Shown here: positions 1 through 9,201 of the stretch, piece by piece | Layout: the number at the start of each line of letters is the position of its first letter | Position numbering within the stretch: position 1 is the first letter of the stretch | DNA from: Rheinheimera texasensis DSM 17496 | Lineage (GTDB): Bacteria > Pseudomonadota > Gammaproteobacteria > Enterobacterales > Alteromonadaceae | Assembly: GCF_000711985.1 (NCBI RefSeq) | Contig: NZ_KL544006.1 | Coordinates: 186,001 to 250,000, forward strand | Reading direction: 5' to 3' | DNA length: 64,000 nt | Translations under genes and position numbers: made by a program | Notes under the pieces: model-generated | Databases searched by the model: none | Told to the model about the DNA's origin: nothing | The model's input: only the letters and a program-made list of their open reading frames with translations

Positions 1-2677
1 CAAACACTTGCTGCTGCAGCTGCCAGTGCGCCAAAGCATCGAGCACAAAAGCTTCATCGTCGCTTTGCGTTTCAGCCACAGCACGGAAAGTCACTTTCAG
101 CCGCTGCTGAAAAAAACAGCGCACCGGATCGCGCAAAAAATCATGCAGCTGTGTCAGGTCCAGCGGTTGCTCCGGCACTTGCAATGGCAAGGGACTGTGG
201 TCCTGAACCTCTGGTGCCGGCTGATAAAAACTGCGCCACTCACGCTGCCAGCTGCGTAGATCGCCACGCCGGTAACGCTCGCTGTAAGGTTTTAACGGAA
301 AATCTTCGGTCAGCGCCGCCAGCAAATCGCTGTCATCGGCAAGCCGCCAGCCGCGGGCCAGATGGGCGCGTAATTGGGCCACTAACACACTGGGTTCGCG
401 TTCGCTGTTGTCATGAATGCTGCGCCCGAGCCAACTGATCCGCAGCCGCTCGCGGGCCGACAACAAAGCTTCGAGCAATAGGTAACGGTCATCGTCACGC
501 CGCGAACGGTCGCCAGGCCTGTGCTGCAGCGCCATCAAATCAAAATCCTGCCGCCGCTGCACGCGCGGGAAAGCACCATCCTGCATGCCGAGTAAATGTA
601 CCTGGCGAAATGGAATAGCCCGCATCGGTAATAAAGAAGCAAAATTCACTGCGCCGGATAAAAAGCGCTGCTGCAGGCTGTTTTTTTCAAACTGGCCAAG
701 CCAGGCACTGGCGACCACCGGCAGCGCCAGCGGCGTGTCGAGCCGACCGTTCTGGCAAGCCTGCAACCAGCTGACCAGTTCTTCTGTGAGCTGACGGCGC
801 AGTAGCAGGCCCTGTTCGGTATCGGCGGCAAAAAAATCTTCCAGCAGCTGCAATAAGGTCTGATACCACTGTTCAGGCGTTTTCGCACCGGCACTTAACT
901 GCCACCAGTCATCCAGCTGTTGCAGTAACAATGCCAGCTGACCGGCAAATTCCGCCTCCAGTCCCTGCACAGCGCTAAGCGGTGCAACCGCATCGGCGCC
1001 AAAGTCCGAAAGCGACGCTGCGTCGCCACAGGCGTAGCCCAGCAACATGCGTTTTAAAGCATGCATCAGACTAAATTGTTGATAATCAAAGCGAATGCCC
1101 AGGCTCTGCCGCTGTTCGCTGTGCAGCCCCCAATGCGCGCCAGCCTGCGTCAACCAGCTGCTAAGCCGCTCCACTGCTTGCGCATCCAGCGCAAATTTGG
1201 CTGCCAGTTCAGGCACCTGTAATAAGTCGATGATGTCGCTGACATAAAAGCGCTGCTGGCGGATATTCAGAAGATAATGCAGCGCCTGCAGCAGCGGTTG
1301 CTGCACAGTAGCGGCCTGATCGGCGATGGTAAACGGCAAATAACGGTCATCGTCACGGCGGTAACGGCCAAACACCGCATGAATCGCCGCGGCATATTCG
1401 TTAATATCCGGCACCATCACCATAAAATCACTGAAGTTCAGTGTCGGGTCGGCCTGCAGCTGCGCCAGCAGGTCATCATGCAACACTTCAAGTTCACGCA
1501 CGACACTGTGACAACGGGCGAAACATAACGAGCGGGCAGCGGTTAGATCCAGCGCCGGCCAGTGCTGGCGGCTGTCTGGTACATCACGCAGATCGAGTAT
1601 GTCCTGCTGCAATTGTCCGAGTAAGTGCGACGTATCATAGTCGCTGAATAGATCAATGCGCTCGCCGCGAAACAGCTGGCGAAATTGCTCGGTCTGGTCA
1701 AACTGATCAAGCAGCCGGATATAGTCACGTCCCTGTTTACCCCAGGCTGCCAGCAATGGATGACCGGCCGCACCGGATTTGACCTGCTGGCGAGTCCGGC
1801 CCCCCTGCGACTGCGGGTACAAATCTTTGTCGGCGATAATGTCCGCCCAGTAATGCTGACAGGGATTGTGCACGGCCAGCAAAATCTGCGTATAAGGTGC
1901 AATCGCAGCCAGCGCTTCGAGGCTTTGCTGCGACATGCTGCTGATGCCAAATAACATCACGCGGCGTGGCAGCTGCACTGGCCGCTTCACCTGCGAATAT
2001 GTAGCTGCGCGCTGCAAAAACGTCTTGTGCAGAGAAGCACGGCTAAACTGGCGCTCCTCAGGTTGCAGGTCGGCCAGAATGGCGCGCCACAAGGCACTTT
2101 GCCAGCGGAAATCTTCTGGTAACGGCCGCTGCTGGCCCTGAGCGTCCGTCAGCAAATCCAGCTGCTGTTGCCATAACAGCAGCCAGTCGGCGCGATATAC
2201 CTGATACTGGTCAAATAAATCCGCCAGCTTCAGCGCCAGCTGGTCGGTTTTGCGCTGCTGCGTGTCGTCTGCCAGATATGAAGCCAGTGTGGCAAAATCG
2301 GGTTGTTGCACTAATTCAGGCAATAACCGCAGCAAGCGCCAGTGCAGCTGCTCTTTGTCAAAAGCACAGTGTTGTGGAATATGCAGATCGGGTAACAGCC
2401 AGCGGTACAGCTGCCAGACAAAACGGTGTGGCATCGTCAGCGATAAACCGGCGGCAATACCCAGGCCGCCACTGCCGTCAGGCTTGGGTTCCGCCGCCAA
2501 CGCCAGTTTCAGCCACTGCGCGATACCGTTGCTTTGTACCAGAATGGTTTCAGATTCAAACACATCCAGCGGATACGCCGCCATCCAGGCAGTACACAAG
2601 GCGCGCAGTTGTTCCGGCAAATTGGCATGGACCACCATAAAGCCCGGGGTCAATGGTGTGGGATTCGATATAAACAC
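1..2677 (-). CDS. recC: Exodeoxyribonuclease V gamma subunit RecC (partial, C-terminus outside window)
   Basis: RecC is the Chi-recognising subunit of the RecBCD helicase-nuclease that processes double-strand DNA ends. The frame stays open from a GTG at 2677 to the window edge, giving about 892 residues; E. coli RecC has 1122, so roughly the last 230 are missing. Family signatures seen are the N-terminal ETILVQSNGIAQWLK block (E. coli has EMILVQSTGMAQWLQ) and FMVMVPDINEYAA about residue 420. GTG 2677 is chosen because an AAGGA ribosome site ends 7 bases upstream; ATG at 2638 is an alternative but would drop the residues ISNPTPLTPGF. The gene follows the GGDEF gene by 20 bases on the same strand. 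recB and recD would be expected beyond the left edge. Confidence 0.93.
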   Translation of the reverse strand, partial: MFISNPTPLTPGFMVVHANLPEQLRALCTAWMAAYPLDVFESETILVQSNGIAQWLKLALAAEPKPDGSGGLGIAAGLSLTMPHRFVWQLYRWLLPDLHIPQHCAFDKEQLHWRLLRLLPELVQQPDFATLASYLADDTQQRKTDQLALKLADLFDQYQVYRADWLLLWQQQLDLLTDAQGQQRPLPEDFRWQSALWRAILADLQPEERQFSRASLHKTFLQRAATYSQVKRPVQLPRRVMLFGISSMSQQSLEALAAIAPYTQILLAVHNPCQHYWADIIADKDLYPQSQGGRTRQQVKSGAAGHPLLAAWGKQGRDYIRLLDQFDQTEQFRQLFRGERIDLFSDYDTSHLLGQLQQDILDLRDVPDSRQHWPALDLTAARSLCFARCHSVVRELEVLHDDLLAQLQADPTLNFSDFMVMVPDINEYAAAIHAVFGRYRRDDDRYLPFTIADQAATVQQPLLQALHYLLNIRQQRFYVSDIIDLLQVPELAAKFALDAQAVERLSSWLTQAGAHWGLHSEQRQSLGIRFDYQQFSLMHALKRMLLGYACGDAASLSDFGADAVAPLSAVQGLEAEFAGQLALLLQQLDDWWQLSAGAKTPEQWYQTLLQLLEDFFAADTEQGLLLRRQLTEELVSWLQACQNGRLDTPLALPVVASAWLGQFEKNSLQQRFLSGAVNFASLLPMRAIPFRQVHLLGMQDGAFPRVQRRQDFDLMALQHRPGDRSRRDDDRYLLLEALLSARERLRISWLGRSIHDNSEREPSVLVAQLRAHLARGWRLADDSDLLAALTEDFPLKPYSERYRRGDLRSWQREWRSFYQPAPEVQDHSPLPLQVPEQPLDLTQLHDFLRDPVRCFFQQRLKVTFRAVAETQSDDEAFVLDALAHWQLQQQVF

Positions 2678-2697
2678 AACTACATCCTTGCTTGGTG

Positions 2698-4584
2698 TCA
2701 GCAGCTGACCACCTGGTTACGTCCGCGATTTTTCGCCTGATACAAAGCACTGTCGGCGCGGGTGATGACTTCACGCACCTGCTCATGCCGGCCAGCCTGC
2801 GTCAGACCGATACTGATACTGATGCGAAGCTCAGAATAAGCAGCAAAACGCAGCGCAGCTACGGCCTGACGTAATTGCTCCGCAATCGCGGTCGCCTGGA
2901 GCTCTGTGGTGTCAGGCAGCACCAGTAAGAATTCTTCACCACCGCTGCGGCCTATCCGGTCCTGTGTTCTTAAAACACTTTGCATCGCCTGCGCCACGCC
3001 GCGCAGTACCTCGTCACCGGCATCATGGCCATATAAATCGTTACATTGTTTGAAGTGGTCAATGTCCGCAATCATCAGGCTCCAGGCCTGCTGACTGTGT
3101 CTGGCCTGCTCCTGGACACGGTTGCATTGCTCCAGAATAGCGCGGCGATTGCCAACCTGTGTCAGTTCGTCGGTCATCGCCAGTTTATGCAGACGCCTGT
3201 TGCGCTGAATTTGCGAAATCGCATAAAACAATGCGATCAGCGCCAACACCACAAACAAACCAATAGCGGTATATTGCCAGCGTTGTGCCGCTTCAAGCAC
3301 GGCCAGCTGCTGGCCGGTCAGCCGATTTTCGGCTTGCAACTGCGAATTTTTTTGCGTTTGCAATTCGCTGTCAAACTGGAACTTTAATAGCGCTTCGCGC
3401 TGCAGTTTGGCCTGGGAATTTAATTGGTCCTGCAGCACCACCGCCTCGGTCTGCAATTGATAGGCGTGTTCATAACGCCCGGCTTTCGCCTCTGCCCGCG
3501 ACCAGGCCTGACGTAACATCAACATGTAACGTGGATTATTTTGCTGGGCCAACAAGGCATCAGCAGCAGCAAATTTCAGCGCAGCCGGTGCGGACTTTCC
3601 TGTTTCTGCCAGCGCCTCGGCCTGATACAGCTGATACAAAGTGTTGTTGTAGGGCAGAAAGTCCGGATCTTTGGCCTGAATTCGCCGGATCTGTTGTTCG
3701 AGCGCAGCAATCAGTTCCAGCGATTGGGTAAATTTCTGTTCGAGATTACTGATCCATAACAGCTCAATGCCAGCAGCGACGGCGTAACGTTCATCATTAA
3801 TGTCCTGATAGATTTTCTGCACTTGCTGCAGGACAGCTCTGGCCTGTGGTGTTTTCCCCATTTCGGCGAAGATAAAAGCTTTTTGCGTCAGAACAAAAGC
3901 CTGCCGGTAACTGTCGTTTGGCGCAATGTATTCTCGCTCACTAGTTTCCAGATACTCCAACGCCTTGTCGTATTCCGCCATACGACGAAAAGCGGTAGCG
4001 ATATTTTCCAGCGCTAACCCAAGGCCCTGGCGGTTAGCCGTTTTCTGATATAACTCATAAGCCTTAAACAACTGAATTAAGGCCTCGGCATGTTCACCGC
4101 GGGTGGAATGCAGGTCTGCCTGTGCGGATAATACATTAGCCTGCGCCAGCACATCTTCACTGCTGTTGGCGAGCGCCAGCGCTTGTGATAGATCGGCCTC
4201 CTGTCGCGCCGAGTCGCCGGTGATGCCGAAAAAAGAAGCACGGCATAAGTAAAAATAACTGAGCGTTAAGTAGTCGGATGCATATGCCGGATCAGTAATA
4301 AATCGCTCCGAATACGCAATACCGGCTTTGGGATCTTCAGCAAACTCGATAGCACAAGCTTCGCGTTGATACCGGCGCAGCCGCGGCTCATCGTTTGGCG
4401 GCAATTGTTGCTTTAACTGGCTGAGAAAAGCATTGGCGGCTTTGGCGTCATAAAACACCTGTTCGCCATGTTCGAGCTGACGCACCAACTCGTCAAAGGC
4501 GTCAGCATCGGCGGCAGCAGCCGTACCGCAACAACCAAGCCACAACACACTGCCAAGCAAAGCCCGCGCAATTTGCCGCATCAA
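2698..4584 (-). CDS. Membrane-anchored TPR-GGDEF diguanylate cyclase
   Basis: Predicted to make cyclic di-GMP from two GTP. The 628-residue protein has an N-terminal signal peptide (residues 1-24, ending AAAA), a long helical region of TPR-like repeats (about 60-400) that should lie in the periplasm, a coiled stretch, one membrane segment (about 437-457, WQYTAIGLFVVLALIALFYAI-like) and a cytoplasmic GGDEF domain (about 465-625). The active site reads SGGEEF, and an RTQD inhibitory site sits five residues before it, so activity and product inhibition both look intact. A GGAGG ribosome site precedes the ATG. It lies 14 bases after galE and 20 before recC, so the genes are probably co-transcribed, although no shared function is evident. 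The periplasmic ligand or partner is unknown. Confidence 0.9.
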   Translation of the reverse strand: MMRQIARALLGSVLWLGCCGTAAAADADAFDELVRQLEHGEQVFYDAKAANAFLSQLKQQLPPNDEPRLRRYQREACAIEFAEDPKAGIAYSERFITDPAYASDYLTLSYFYLCRASFFGITGDSARQEADLSQALALANSSEDVLAQANVLSAQADLHSTRGEHAEALIQLFKAYELYQKTANRQGLGLALENIATAFRRMAEYDKALEYLETSEREYIAPNDSYRQAFVLTQKAFIFAEMGKTPQARAVLQQVQKIYQDINDERYAVAAGIELLWISNLEQKFTQSLELIAALEQQIRRIQAKDPDFLPYNNTLYQLYQAEALAETGKSAPAALKFAAADALLAQQNNPRYMLMLRQAWSRAEAKAGRYEHAYQLQTEAVVLQDQLNSQAKLQREALLKFQFDSELQTQKNSQLQAENRLTGQQLAVLEAAQRWQYTAIGLFVVLALIALFYAISQIQRNRRLHKLAMTDELTQVGNRRAILEQCNRVQEQARHSQQAWSLMIADIDHFKQCNDLYGHDAGDEVLRGVAQAMQSVLRTQDRIGRSGGEEFLLVLPDTTELQATAIAEQLRQAVAALRFAAYSELRISISIGLTQAGRHEQVREVITRADSALYQAKNRGRNQVVSC

Positions 4585-4598
4585 ACCTCCGTGCCAGC

Positions 4599-5618
4599 TC
4601 AGCGCTGGTGATAGCCATCCGGATTTTGTTGTTGCCAGCGCCAGGCATCCCGTACCATGTCTGCCAGCGAATGTTCAGCACGCCAGTCCAGTAGACGGGC
4701 GGCCTTAGCCGGTTCAGCGTAGCAGACTGCGACGTCACCGGGACGACGGTCGACCAGTTGATAAGGCACTGCCACGTTGTTTTCCCGGGCAAAAGCCTCG
4801 ACCATCTGTAACACACTGTAACCCTGACCTGTGCCTAAATTTACCGCTTCGATGCCTTGATGCTGTTGCAGGTACTTTAGTGCCTGCAAATGGCCGCGCG
4901 CCAAATCCATCACATGGATGTAGTCCCGCACGCCGGTGCCGTCTGTTGTTGGATAATCACTGCCAAATACCGACAAATGTGCACGTTTGCCAACGGCGAC
5001 CTGAGAAATAAACGGCATCAGATTGTTCGGAATGCCATTTGGATCTTCACCAATAAGGCCACTCGGATGTGCGCCGACCGGGTTAAAATACCGCAGCAAC
5101 GTAATGCGCCATTCTGCGTCGGCCGCCGCCAGATCCTGCAAAATATATTCAATCATCAGCTTGCTCTGACCATAAGGATTGGTCGCTGAGCGCGCCGAAG
5201 TTTCAGTGATCGGCACTTCTGCAGCTGCGCCATAGACAGTTGCCGACGAGCTGAACACCAGCTGCTTCACGCCGGCATCAGCCATCACGCGGCACAAAGT
5301 CACAGTGCCCGCCACATTATAGTCATAGTACTTCAACGGCAATTGGGTGGACTCCCCAACCGCTTTTAACCCGGCAAAATGCACCACAGCTGTGATCGGA
5401 TACTCGGCAAATACCCGGCGTAACGCAGCTTCATCGCGGATATCAGCTTCTATCAGTGGTACTGCTTTGCCAGTGATTTGGGCGACTCGGCGCAATGATT
5501 CAGCTGACGAGTTACACAAGTTATCCAGCGCAATAACATCAAAACCTGCCTGTTGCAGCACGATAGCGGTATGGCTACCGATATAGCCGGCGCCACCCGT
5601 TAATAAAATCAATGACAT
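4599..5618 (-). CDS. galE: UDP-glucose 4-epimerase GalE
   Basis: Interconverts UDP-glucose and UDP-galactose for the Leloir pathway and for surface polysaccharide precursors. At 339 residues it matches the family (E. coli 338). It shows the N-terminal NAD-binding GGAGYIGSH motif, the catalytic SSSATVYG serine and the NPYGQSK tyrosine-lysine pair of the extended short-chain dehydrogenases. An AAGGA ribosome site lies just before the ATG. It follows the yciI-like gene by 9 bases. No galT, galK or galM is adjacent, so the role here is probably in precursor supply for glycans rather than in galactose breakdown; that is an inference. Confidence 0.96.
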   Translation of the reverse strand: MSLILLTGGAGYIGSHTAIVLQQAGFDVIALDNLCNSSAESLRRVAQITGKAVPLIEADIRDEAALRRVFAEYPITAVVHFAGLKAVGESTQLPLKYYDYNVAGTVTLCRVMADAGVKQLVFSSSATVYGAAAEVPITETSARSATNPYGQSKLMIEYILQDLAAADAEWRITLLRYFNPVGAHPSGLIGEDPNGIPNNLMPFISQVAVGKRAHLSVFGSDYPTTDGTGVRDYIHVMDLARGHLQALKYLQQHQGIEAVNLGTGQGYSVLQMVEAFARENNVAVPYQLVDRRPGDVAVCYAEPAKAARLLDWRAEHSLADMVRDAWRWQQQNPDGYHQR

Positions 5619-5627
5619 ATCACATCC

Positions 5628-5927
5628 TTATGGCAATACTTTCTTAAAAGGTTTGACGGTACTGCGGGCGTAGACGCCATTGAGAATAAACGGGTCCTGT
5701 GCAGCCCACTGTTGTGCTTCGGCTAATGAAGCAAATTCTGCGACGACCAAAGAGCCGCTGAAGCCGGCATCGCCTGGATCGTTATTGTCTATCGCCGGTG
5801 TCGGGCCTGCAATTAGCAACCGGCCTGCTTCGGCAAGTACCTGCAAACGGGCCAAATGGGCGGGCCTGTGCTGTAAGCGTAAGGTCAGGCTGTTGGCAAT
5901 ATCTTCAGAATAAATCATGTAATACAT
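5628..5927 (-). CDS. yciI: YciI family protein
   Basis: A small cytoplasmic protein of the YCII ferredoxin-like fold; its biochemical role is unsettled across the family. Read from the ATG at 5927 it has 99 residues and aligns end to end with E. coli Yci[10 protein letters not shown] for MLYVIYAQD, then [29 protein letters not shown], and the end VKPFKKVLP. The conserved His of RPAHLAR and the Asp of the DNNDPG segment are present. A longer reading from 6056 adds 43 residues unlike the family and is not supported. It is the first gene of the apparent yciI-galE-GGDEF-recC run. Confidence 0.92.
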   Translation of the reverse strand: MYYMIYSEDIANSLTLRLQHRPAHLARLQVLAEAGRLLIAGPTPAIDNNDPGDAGFSGSLVVAEFASLAEAQQWAAQDPFILNGVYARSTVKPFKKVLP

Positions 5928-6078
5928 GTCAGGCTCACTTGCTGCAGAGAAGGCGGGAATTGTTGGCGAAGATAACAGATAGCATATTGATTTTTCAACG
6001 GCAGTGCGGCCAAAAGCTGGTTGCACAATTCTGGACCAGTGCCTGCTCAGAAGCACTTTTTCAGCCGAACATCAGATC

Positions 6079-6105
6079 AAAAAAACGCCCGGGCGGGCGT
6101 TTTTC
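6079..6105. terminator. Bidirectional intrinsic terminator
   Basis: Perfect hairpin AAAAACGCCC-GGGC-GGGCGTTTTT, flanked by A and T runs so it can work on both strands. It lies just after the stop of the minus-strand DUF3581 gene, which it most likely ends. Confidence 0.8.
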
Positions 6106-6131
6106 AAACAGTTCGCAACAACACAAAAGAC

Positions 6132-6842
6132 TCAGGCGGCGTGCCCCAAGGTCTGTTTGCGCTGATTGTAAAAATCGACCATCTGTTGCATCTGTTCTGC
6201 GTCGTATGGCACCAGACTGCCCAGCACCAGACGTTTTTCGCCCACGCCAATGACTTCATCGCCATCACAGAGCTCAAAGCGTAACACTACCTGAGCGCGT
6301 TTACCCTCTTGGGTTAAAGTCGATTCGACTAAACGCAGGCTCGGGCATTGCTGACTAAAACGGCTGAAATGCAAAGCCATGCTCTGGTAAATCACCAGTG
6401 GCCGCTGCGGGTTGATCATCACATCATGCTGCTGCATCAACGGCTGCAAAATATGTGGGAAATTCTGGCCGGAAAAACGGACATAGTCCCGCACCAGTTG
6501 TTCAATAAAGTGGCATTGCTGCTGACGCTCGCCCGACTGAGTCAGCGACAAATAGACTTTACCGTTCTGGTCCTGAATTTGTACTTCATCGCCCTGCTCC
6601 ACACAGTGCAGTAACACATCGGCGCCCACCATACCTTCAAAACGGCAACTGAGCTCAGCGGACAGTCCATAGCGGCTCAGTAGATAAGCAAACAACAAAT
6701 CGCCCGGCACGCAGAACCTCTTACTGTCGGCATCGTGGATAGGATTAAAATCTTCAGCCACATTTTTGGCAAACTGACTAGCCTGCTCGGCACTGAAAAC
6801 GAATTGTTCGCCCTGGCGGCTGACAAAAGCATCAAGAAACAT
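6132..6842 (-). CDS. DUF3581 family protein with a MaoC-like hot-dog motif
   Basis: A conserved gammaproteobacterial protein of unknown function, 236 residues from the ATG at 6842 (start MFLDAFVSRQGEQF, the usual family start; a longer frame to 6962 adds unrelated residues). Residues about 25-60 read AEDFNPIHDADSKRF followed by VPGDLLFAYLL. This resembles the catalytic segment of MaoC-type enoyl-CoA hydratases, where D-x-N-P-[IL]-H carries the active Asp and His and a G-x-(I)-A-H-G helix follows. That suggests a hot-dog fold, but the substrate is unknown and activity is not shown. It diverges from the sulA-like gene, and a LexA-type box lies about 105 bases upstream of its start, so it may be damage-inducible. 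Confidence 0.8.
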   Translation of the reverse strand: MFLDAFVSRQGEQFVFSAEQASQFAKNVAEDFNPIHDADSKRFCVPGDLLFAYLLSRYGLSAELSCRFEGMVGADVLLHCVEQGDEVQIQDQNGKVYLSLTQSGERQQQCHFIEQLVRDYVRFSGQNFPHILQPLMQQHDVMINPQRPLVIYQSMALHFSRFSQQCPSLRLVESTLTQEGKRAQVVLRFELCDGDEVIGVGEKRLVLGSLVPYDAEQMQQMVDFYNQRKQTLGHAA

Positions 6843-6946
6843 CTGGAACCCATAAACGCAGCAATTAGCCCTGCAGTCTAACCGAATCCGGTGGTTTGGA
6901 TGGTATAACCAGTATGATCTCTGCGCTAAAACCAGCACAGCAAAAA

Positions 6947-6966
6947 TACTGTATATCCACACAGTT
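6947..6966. promoter_or_regulatory. LexA (SOS) box, near-consensus
   Basis: Contains CTGT-N8-ACAG exactly (CTGT at 6949, ACAG ending 6964) within a TA-rich context, matching the gammaproteobacterial LexA consensus. It sits between the divergent DUF3581 and sulA-like genes and could act on either. Confidence 0.7.
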
Positions 6967-6994
6967 AATGCTTGCTTTTTATCCGGAAGCTGAC

Positions 6995-7029
6995 TACTGT
7001 ATGAACATACACTGTATGCATCACCAGTA
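6995..7029. promoter_or_regulatory. Two further overlapping LexA-like boxes before sulA
   Basis: TACTGTAT begins at 6995 and pairs with ACAC (CTGT-N8-ACAC, one mismatch); a second CTGT at 7012 pairs with CCAG (one mismatch). By my count they match the 20-base consensus at about 15 and 14 positions. They lie 13-47 bases before the sulA-like start, where the promoter must be. Confidence 0.6.
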
Positions 7030-7041
7030 CCCGAGGTTTTT

Positions 7042-7470
7042 ATGCGCCAATATGCTTTGACATCATCAGCCGTCCGTCCTCTGCAACCGCAGCTGAAATT
7101 ACAGCAATCAAGCTATTTCCGCGAAGTCGGTGAGGCACACCTAGCGGCGGTTTGCCAGACTTTGGCTGCCTTGACCTCCGCCGGTGGGCAGCAACAAGGC
7201 TGGATACTGGTGCTGGCACCGCAACTGCACCTGAGTAAACAAGTGCTTGAGCAGTGTCAGATTGATTGTCAGCGCCTGCTGTTGATCAGTCACAAACAAG
7301 TTCACCGTTACGACAATTTGATGCGGGATGCGCTGACCTGCTCTACCTGCAGCGCCGTGGTGAGTTTTTTGCCAGCCGACTGTGCAGAACTGGTCGATTA
7401 TCAGTATCTGGCTAACAAATATCAGACACAGCTGATTAATCACAATACCCGCGAAGTGAAGACCCACTAA
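7042..7470 (+). CDS. sulA: SulA-like SOS cell-division inhibitor
   Basis: SulA blocks FtsZ polymerisation during DNA damage, delaying division. The 142-residue protein has the RecA-like core pattern of the family: QGWILVLAPQLHLSKQVLEQC (compare SRWQLWLTPQQKLSREWVQ in E. coli), then the CQRLLLISHKQVHR strand, MRDALTCSTCSAVVSFL and an ADCAELVDYQYLANK helix. Similarity is moderate, so the call rests equally on the LexA-type boxes directly upstream. A GAGG ribosome site precedes the ATG. Unlike in Pseudomonas, no lexA gene is adjacent. Residues 1-35 are not conserved, as is usual for this family. Confidence 0.8.
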   Translation: MRQYALTSSAVRPLQPQLKLQQSSYFREVGEAHLAAVCQTLAALTSAGGQQQGWILVLAPQLHLSKQVLEQCQIDCQRLLLISHKQVHRYDNLMRDALTCSTCSAVVSFLPADCAELVDYQYLANKYQTQLINHNTREVKTH

Positions 7471-7614
7471 ACCTGTTGATAAGATCGGACGCCTGTAACA
7501 AGCACCGCCGCCGCTGGCGACAACTGGCGACACAGCCCTCGCGAAGGTAACAGTACCTTTGCCGGGAAGCATTCGGTACAATCGCGTTCTTTCGCTGATG
7601 GGTCGGATGATTAA

Positions 7615-8196
7615 ATGAATTGTTTCTGCGGGCAACCAAAACGTTATCAGGATTGCTGTCAGCCCTGTCACTCCGGGCTTGGTCCGGCAAAGACTGCAGA
7701 GCAATTGATGCGCTCCAGGTTCAGTGCTTATGTATTGCAATTGGTGCCCTATATTGCAGAAACGTATTACCCGGCTGTGCAATCGGCAGACGCCATTGCC
7801 GAAATTGCAGCCTTTGCGGGTGATGCACACTTTCTGGCACTGCAGGTCCTGGCATTTGGCGACTCGCCAGCTATAGATCTTGGCCAGTTCCCGGCTTTCC
7901 CACCGGCGGTAAATTTATCAGCAGTAAATGACTTGTTAGCAGCACAACCGGCACTGAGTTACGTACATTTTAAGGTATGGTTCCTCATCGCGGATAAATT
8001 GCATCTGCTGGAAGAACATTCGCGTTTTGTCCGGATAGATGGACACTGGGGTTACGTCGATGGAGTGTTGTTACCGCACCCGGTGCTGAAAATCGGTCGC
8101 AATGATCTGTGTCCGTGCGGCAGTGGTAAAAAGTTTAAAGCCTGCCGCCCGCACTGGTTGAACCATCAACCGGCACCAGCCTCGCCCCCGCGCTGA
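7615..8196 (+). CDS. YchJ-like protein with paired SEC-C motifs (UPF0225)
   Basis: A 193-residue cytoplasmic protein of unknown function. A partial zinc-binding cysteine motif opens it (CFCGQPKRYQDCC), and a full SEC-C motif closes it (NDLCPCGSGKKFKACR), the zinc module also found at the SecA C-terminus. The middle carries the YchJ core: LMRSRFSAYVLQ, IAETYY and the strand VHFKVWF, with an NTF2-like pattern. The ATG at 7615 is preceded by only a weak GGATGA. It stands alone, downstream of sulA by 144 bases. Confidence 0.88.
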   Translation: MNCFCGQPKRYQDCCQPCHSGLGPAKTAEQLMRSRFSAYVLQLVPYIAETYYPAVQSADAIAEIAAFAGDAHFLALQVLAFGDSPAIDLGQFPAFPPAVNLSAVNDLLAAQPALSYVHFKVWFLIADKLHLLEEHSRFVRIDGHWGYVDGVLLPHPVLKIGRNDLCPCGSGKKFKACRPHWLNHQPAPASPPR

Positions 8197-8289
8197 TCGG
8201 AAAACAGAGGCAAGCACAGGCACAGCATCGGCTTCATGACGCAGACCCGGCAATAAAGCGACTGCCGCTAGCCAATCCATAAACCTTGT

Positions 8290-8760
8290 TCAGGCGGCTG
8301 CCGCGGTATGTAATTGTTCGAGGACGTCGTAAAGTAAGGTGGCATCAGTGCTCTGCTCTGGCACCTGCTGTTTGGCCAGATGGCGCTGACAATGCAGAGA
8401 TAAATTGTCTGTTAAATCTGCACTGAGTTTTTTCGCATCGTGCCGTACCACCAGCGGCGGCGGTTGCAGCAGCATACCAAGCCGCATCGCGGCAAAGCCG
8501 CCTTGTTGCATCAGCTCAGTATGTCGCTGTAATGCCGGCAGTTCATCGGGTTGCAAACCATAGCCACGATGTGGCACGAGTTGCAGTTGCTGACGCAGAT
8601 CGGTCGTTTGAGGAGTGGCTTGTGGGTCGGCCAGACAAAATCCGGCTTGTTCTTCAATTGCCGGTGATAAAAATGCTAACCATAAACGGAAATCAGCATG
8701 CAAATGCTGCTGCACAGACCGGTTCAGTTCATTACCCAATTGCCATTCATTGATCAGCAT
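8290..8760 (-). CDS. Conserved hypothetical, resembles the VC2046/SO_2500 family
   Basis: A 156-residue soluble protein with no motif I can tie to a reaction. The N-terminus (LINEWQLGNELNRSVQQ, then WLAFLSPAIEEQ) is reminiscent of the VC2046/SO_2500 family of Vibrio and Shewanella, whose function is not known; this identification is from memory and moderate. It is mostly helical and leucine/glutamine-rich, with no signal peptide or membrane segment. It is a single-gene unit on the minus strand, converging with the YchJ-like gene and diverging from the tRNA-Tyr promoter region. Confidence 0.65.
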   Translation of the reverse strand: MLINEWQLGNELNRSVQQHLHADFRLWLAFLSPAIEEQAGFCLADPQATPQTTDLRQQLQLVPHRGYGLQPDELPALQRHTELMQQGGFAAMRLGMLLQPPPLVVRHDAKKLSADLTDNLSLHCQRHLAKQQVPEQSTDATLLYDVLEQLHTAAAA

Positions 8761-8837
8761 GTCAGTCGCTTACTGGTGAGGAGTCCAGACACAGAATTGC
8801 TGAGATTATCGGCAGTCAGTCAGCAAACTTGAGATAT

Positions 8838-8869
8838 TTGCTTTACAACAGCACTTTTTTTGATAATAT
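8838..8869 (+). promoter_or_regulatory. Promoter of tRNA-Tyr
   Basis: A -35-like TTGCTT (8838) and -10-like GATAAT (8862) are 18 bases apart (TTTACA at 8842 with TAATAT at 8864 is an alternative). They are followed by a GC-rich GCCCGCC discriminator, as in stable-RNA promoters under stringent control. Confidence 0.5.
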
Positions 8870-8880
8870 GCCCGCCACGT

Positions 8881-8965
<85 letters not shown>

Positions 8966-9201
8966 TCTTCGCCTTTCCTTCGACGCCCTTGCGGTATCTG
9001 ACTAGTTAAATCTAAATTCAATATTTTATTACGTTGGCAATAACCTTCTATTTGCAGCCACGTTATCAGCACCTCTGACTCAACATTTTTACGAGAAATG
9101 GTGCCGCACCAGGCTCACTTAAACCAGTTTCGCTGGTCTGCAGTGCTGAAAAAGTGTTTGTGCAGCAGAGGCCTTCCAAGCCTCCGCCAGCATTATGGGT
9201 A

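Noticed and set aside
7141-7830. 229-codon minus-strand open frame across sulA and the YchJ-like gene
   Set aside because: It is opposite two recognisable genes, has no family resemblance and no ribosome site.
8966-9201. Possible attachment site or integrated element after tRNA-Tyr
   Set aside because: No duplicated tRNA 3' end and no integrase or phage gene within reach; the next gene is ordinary deoC.
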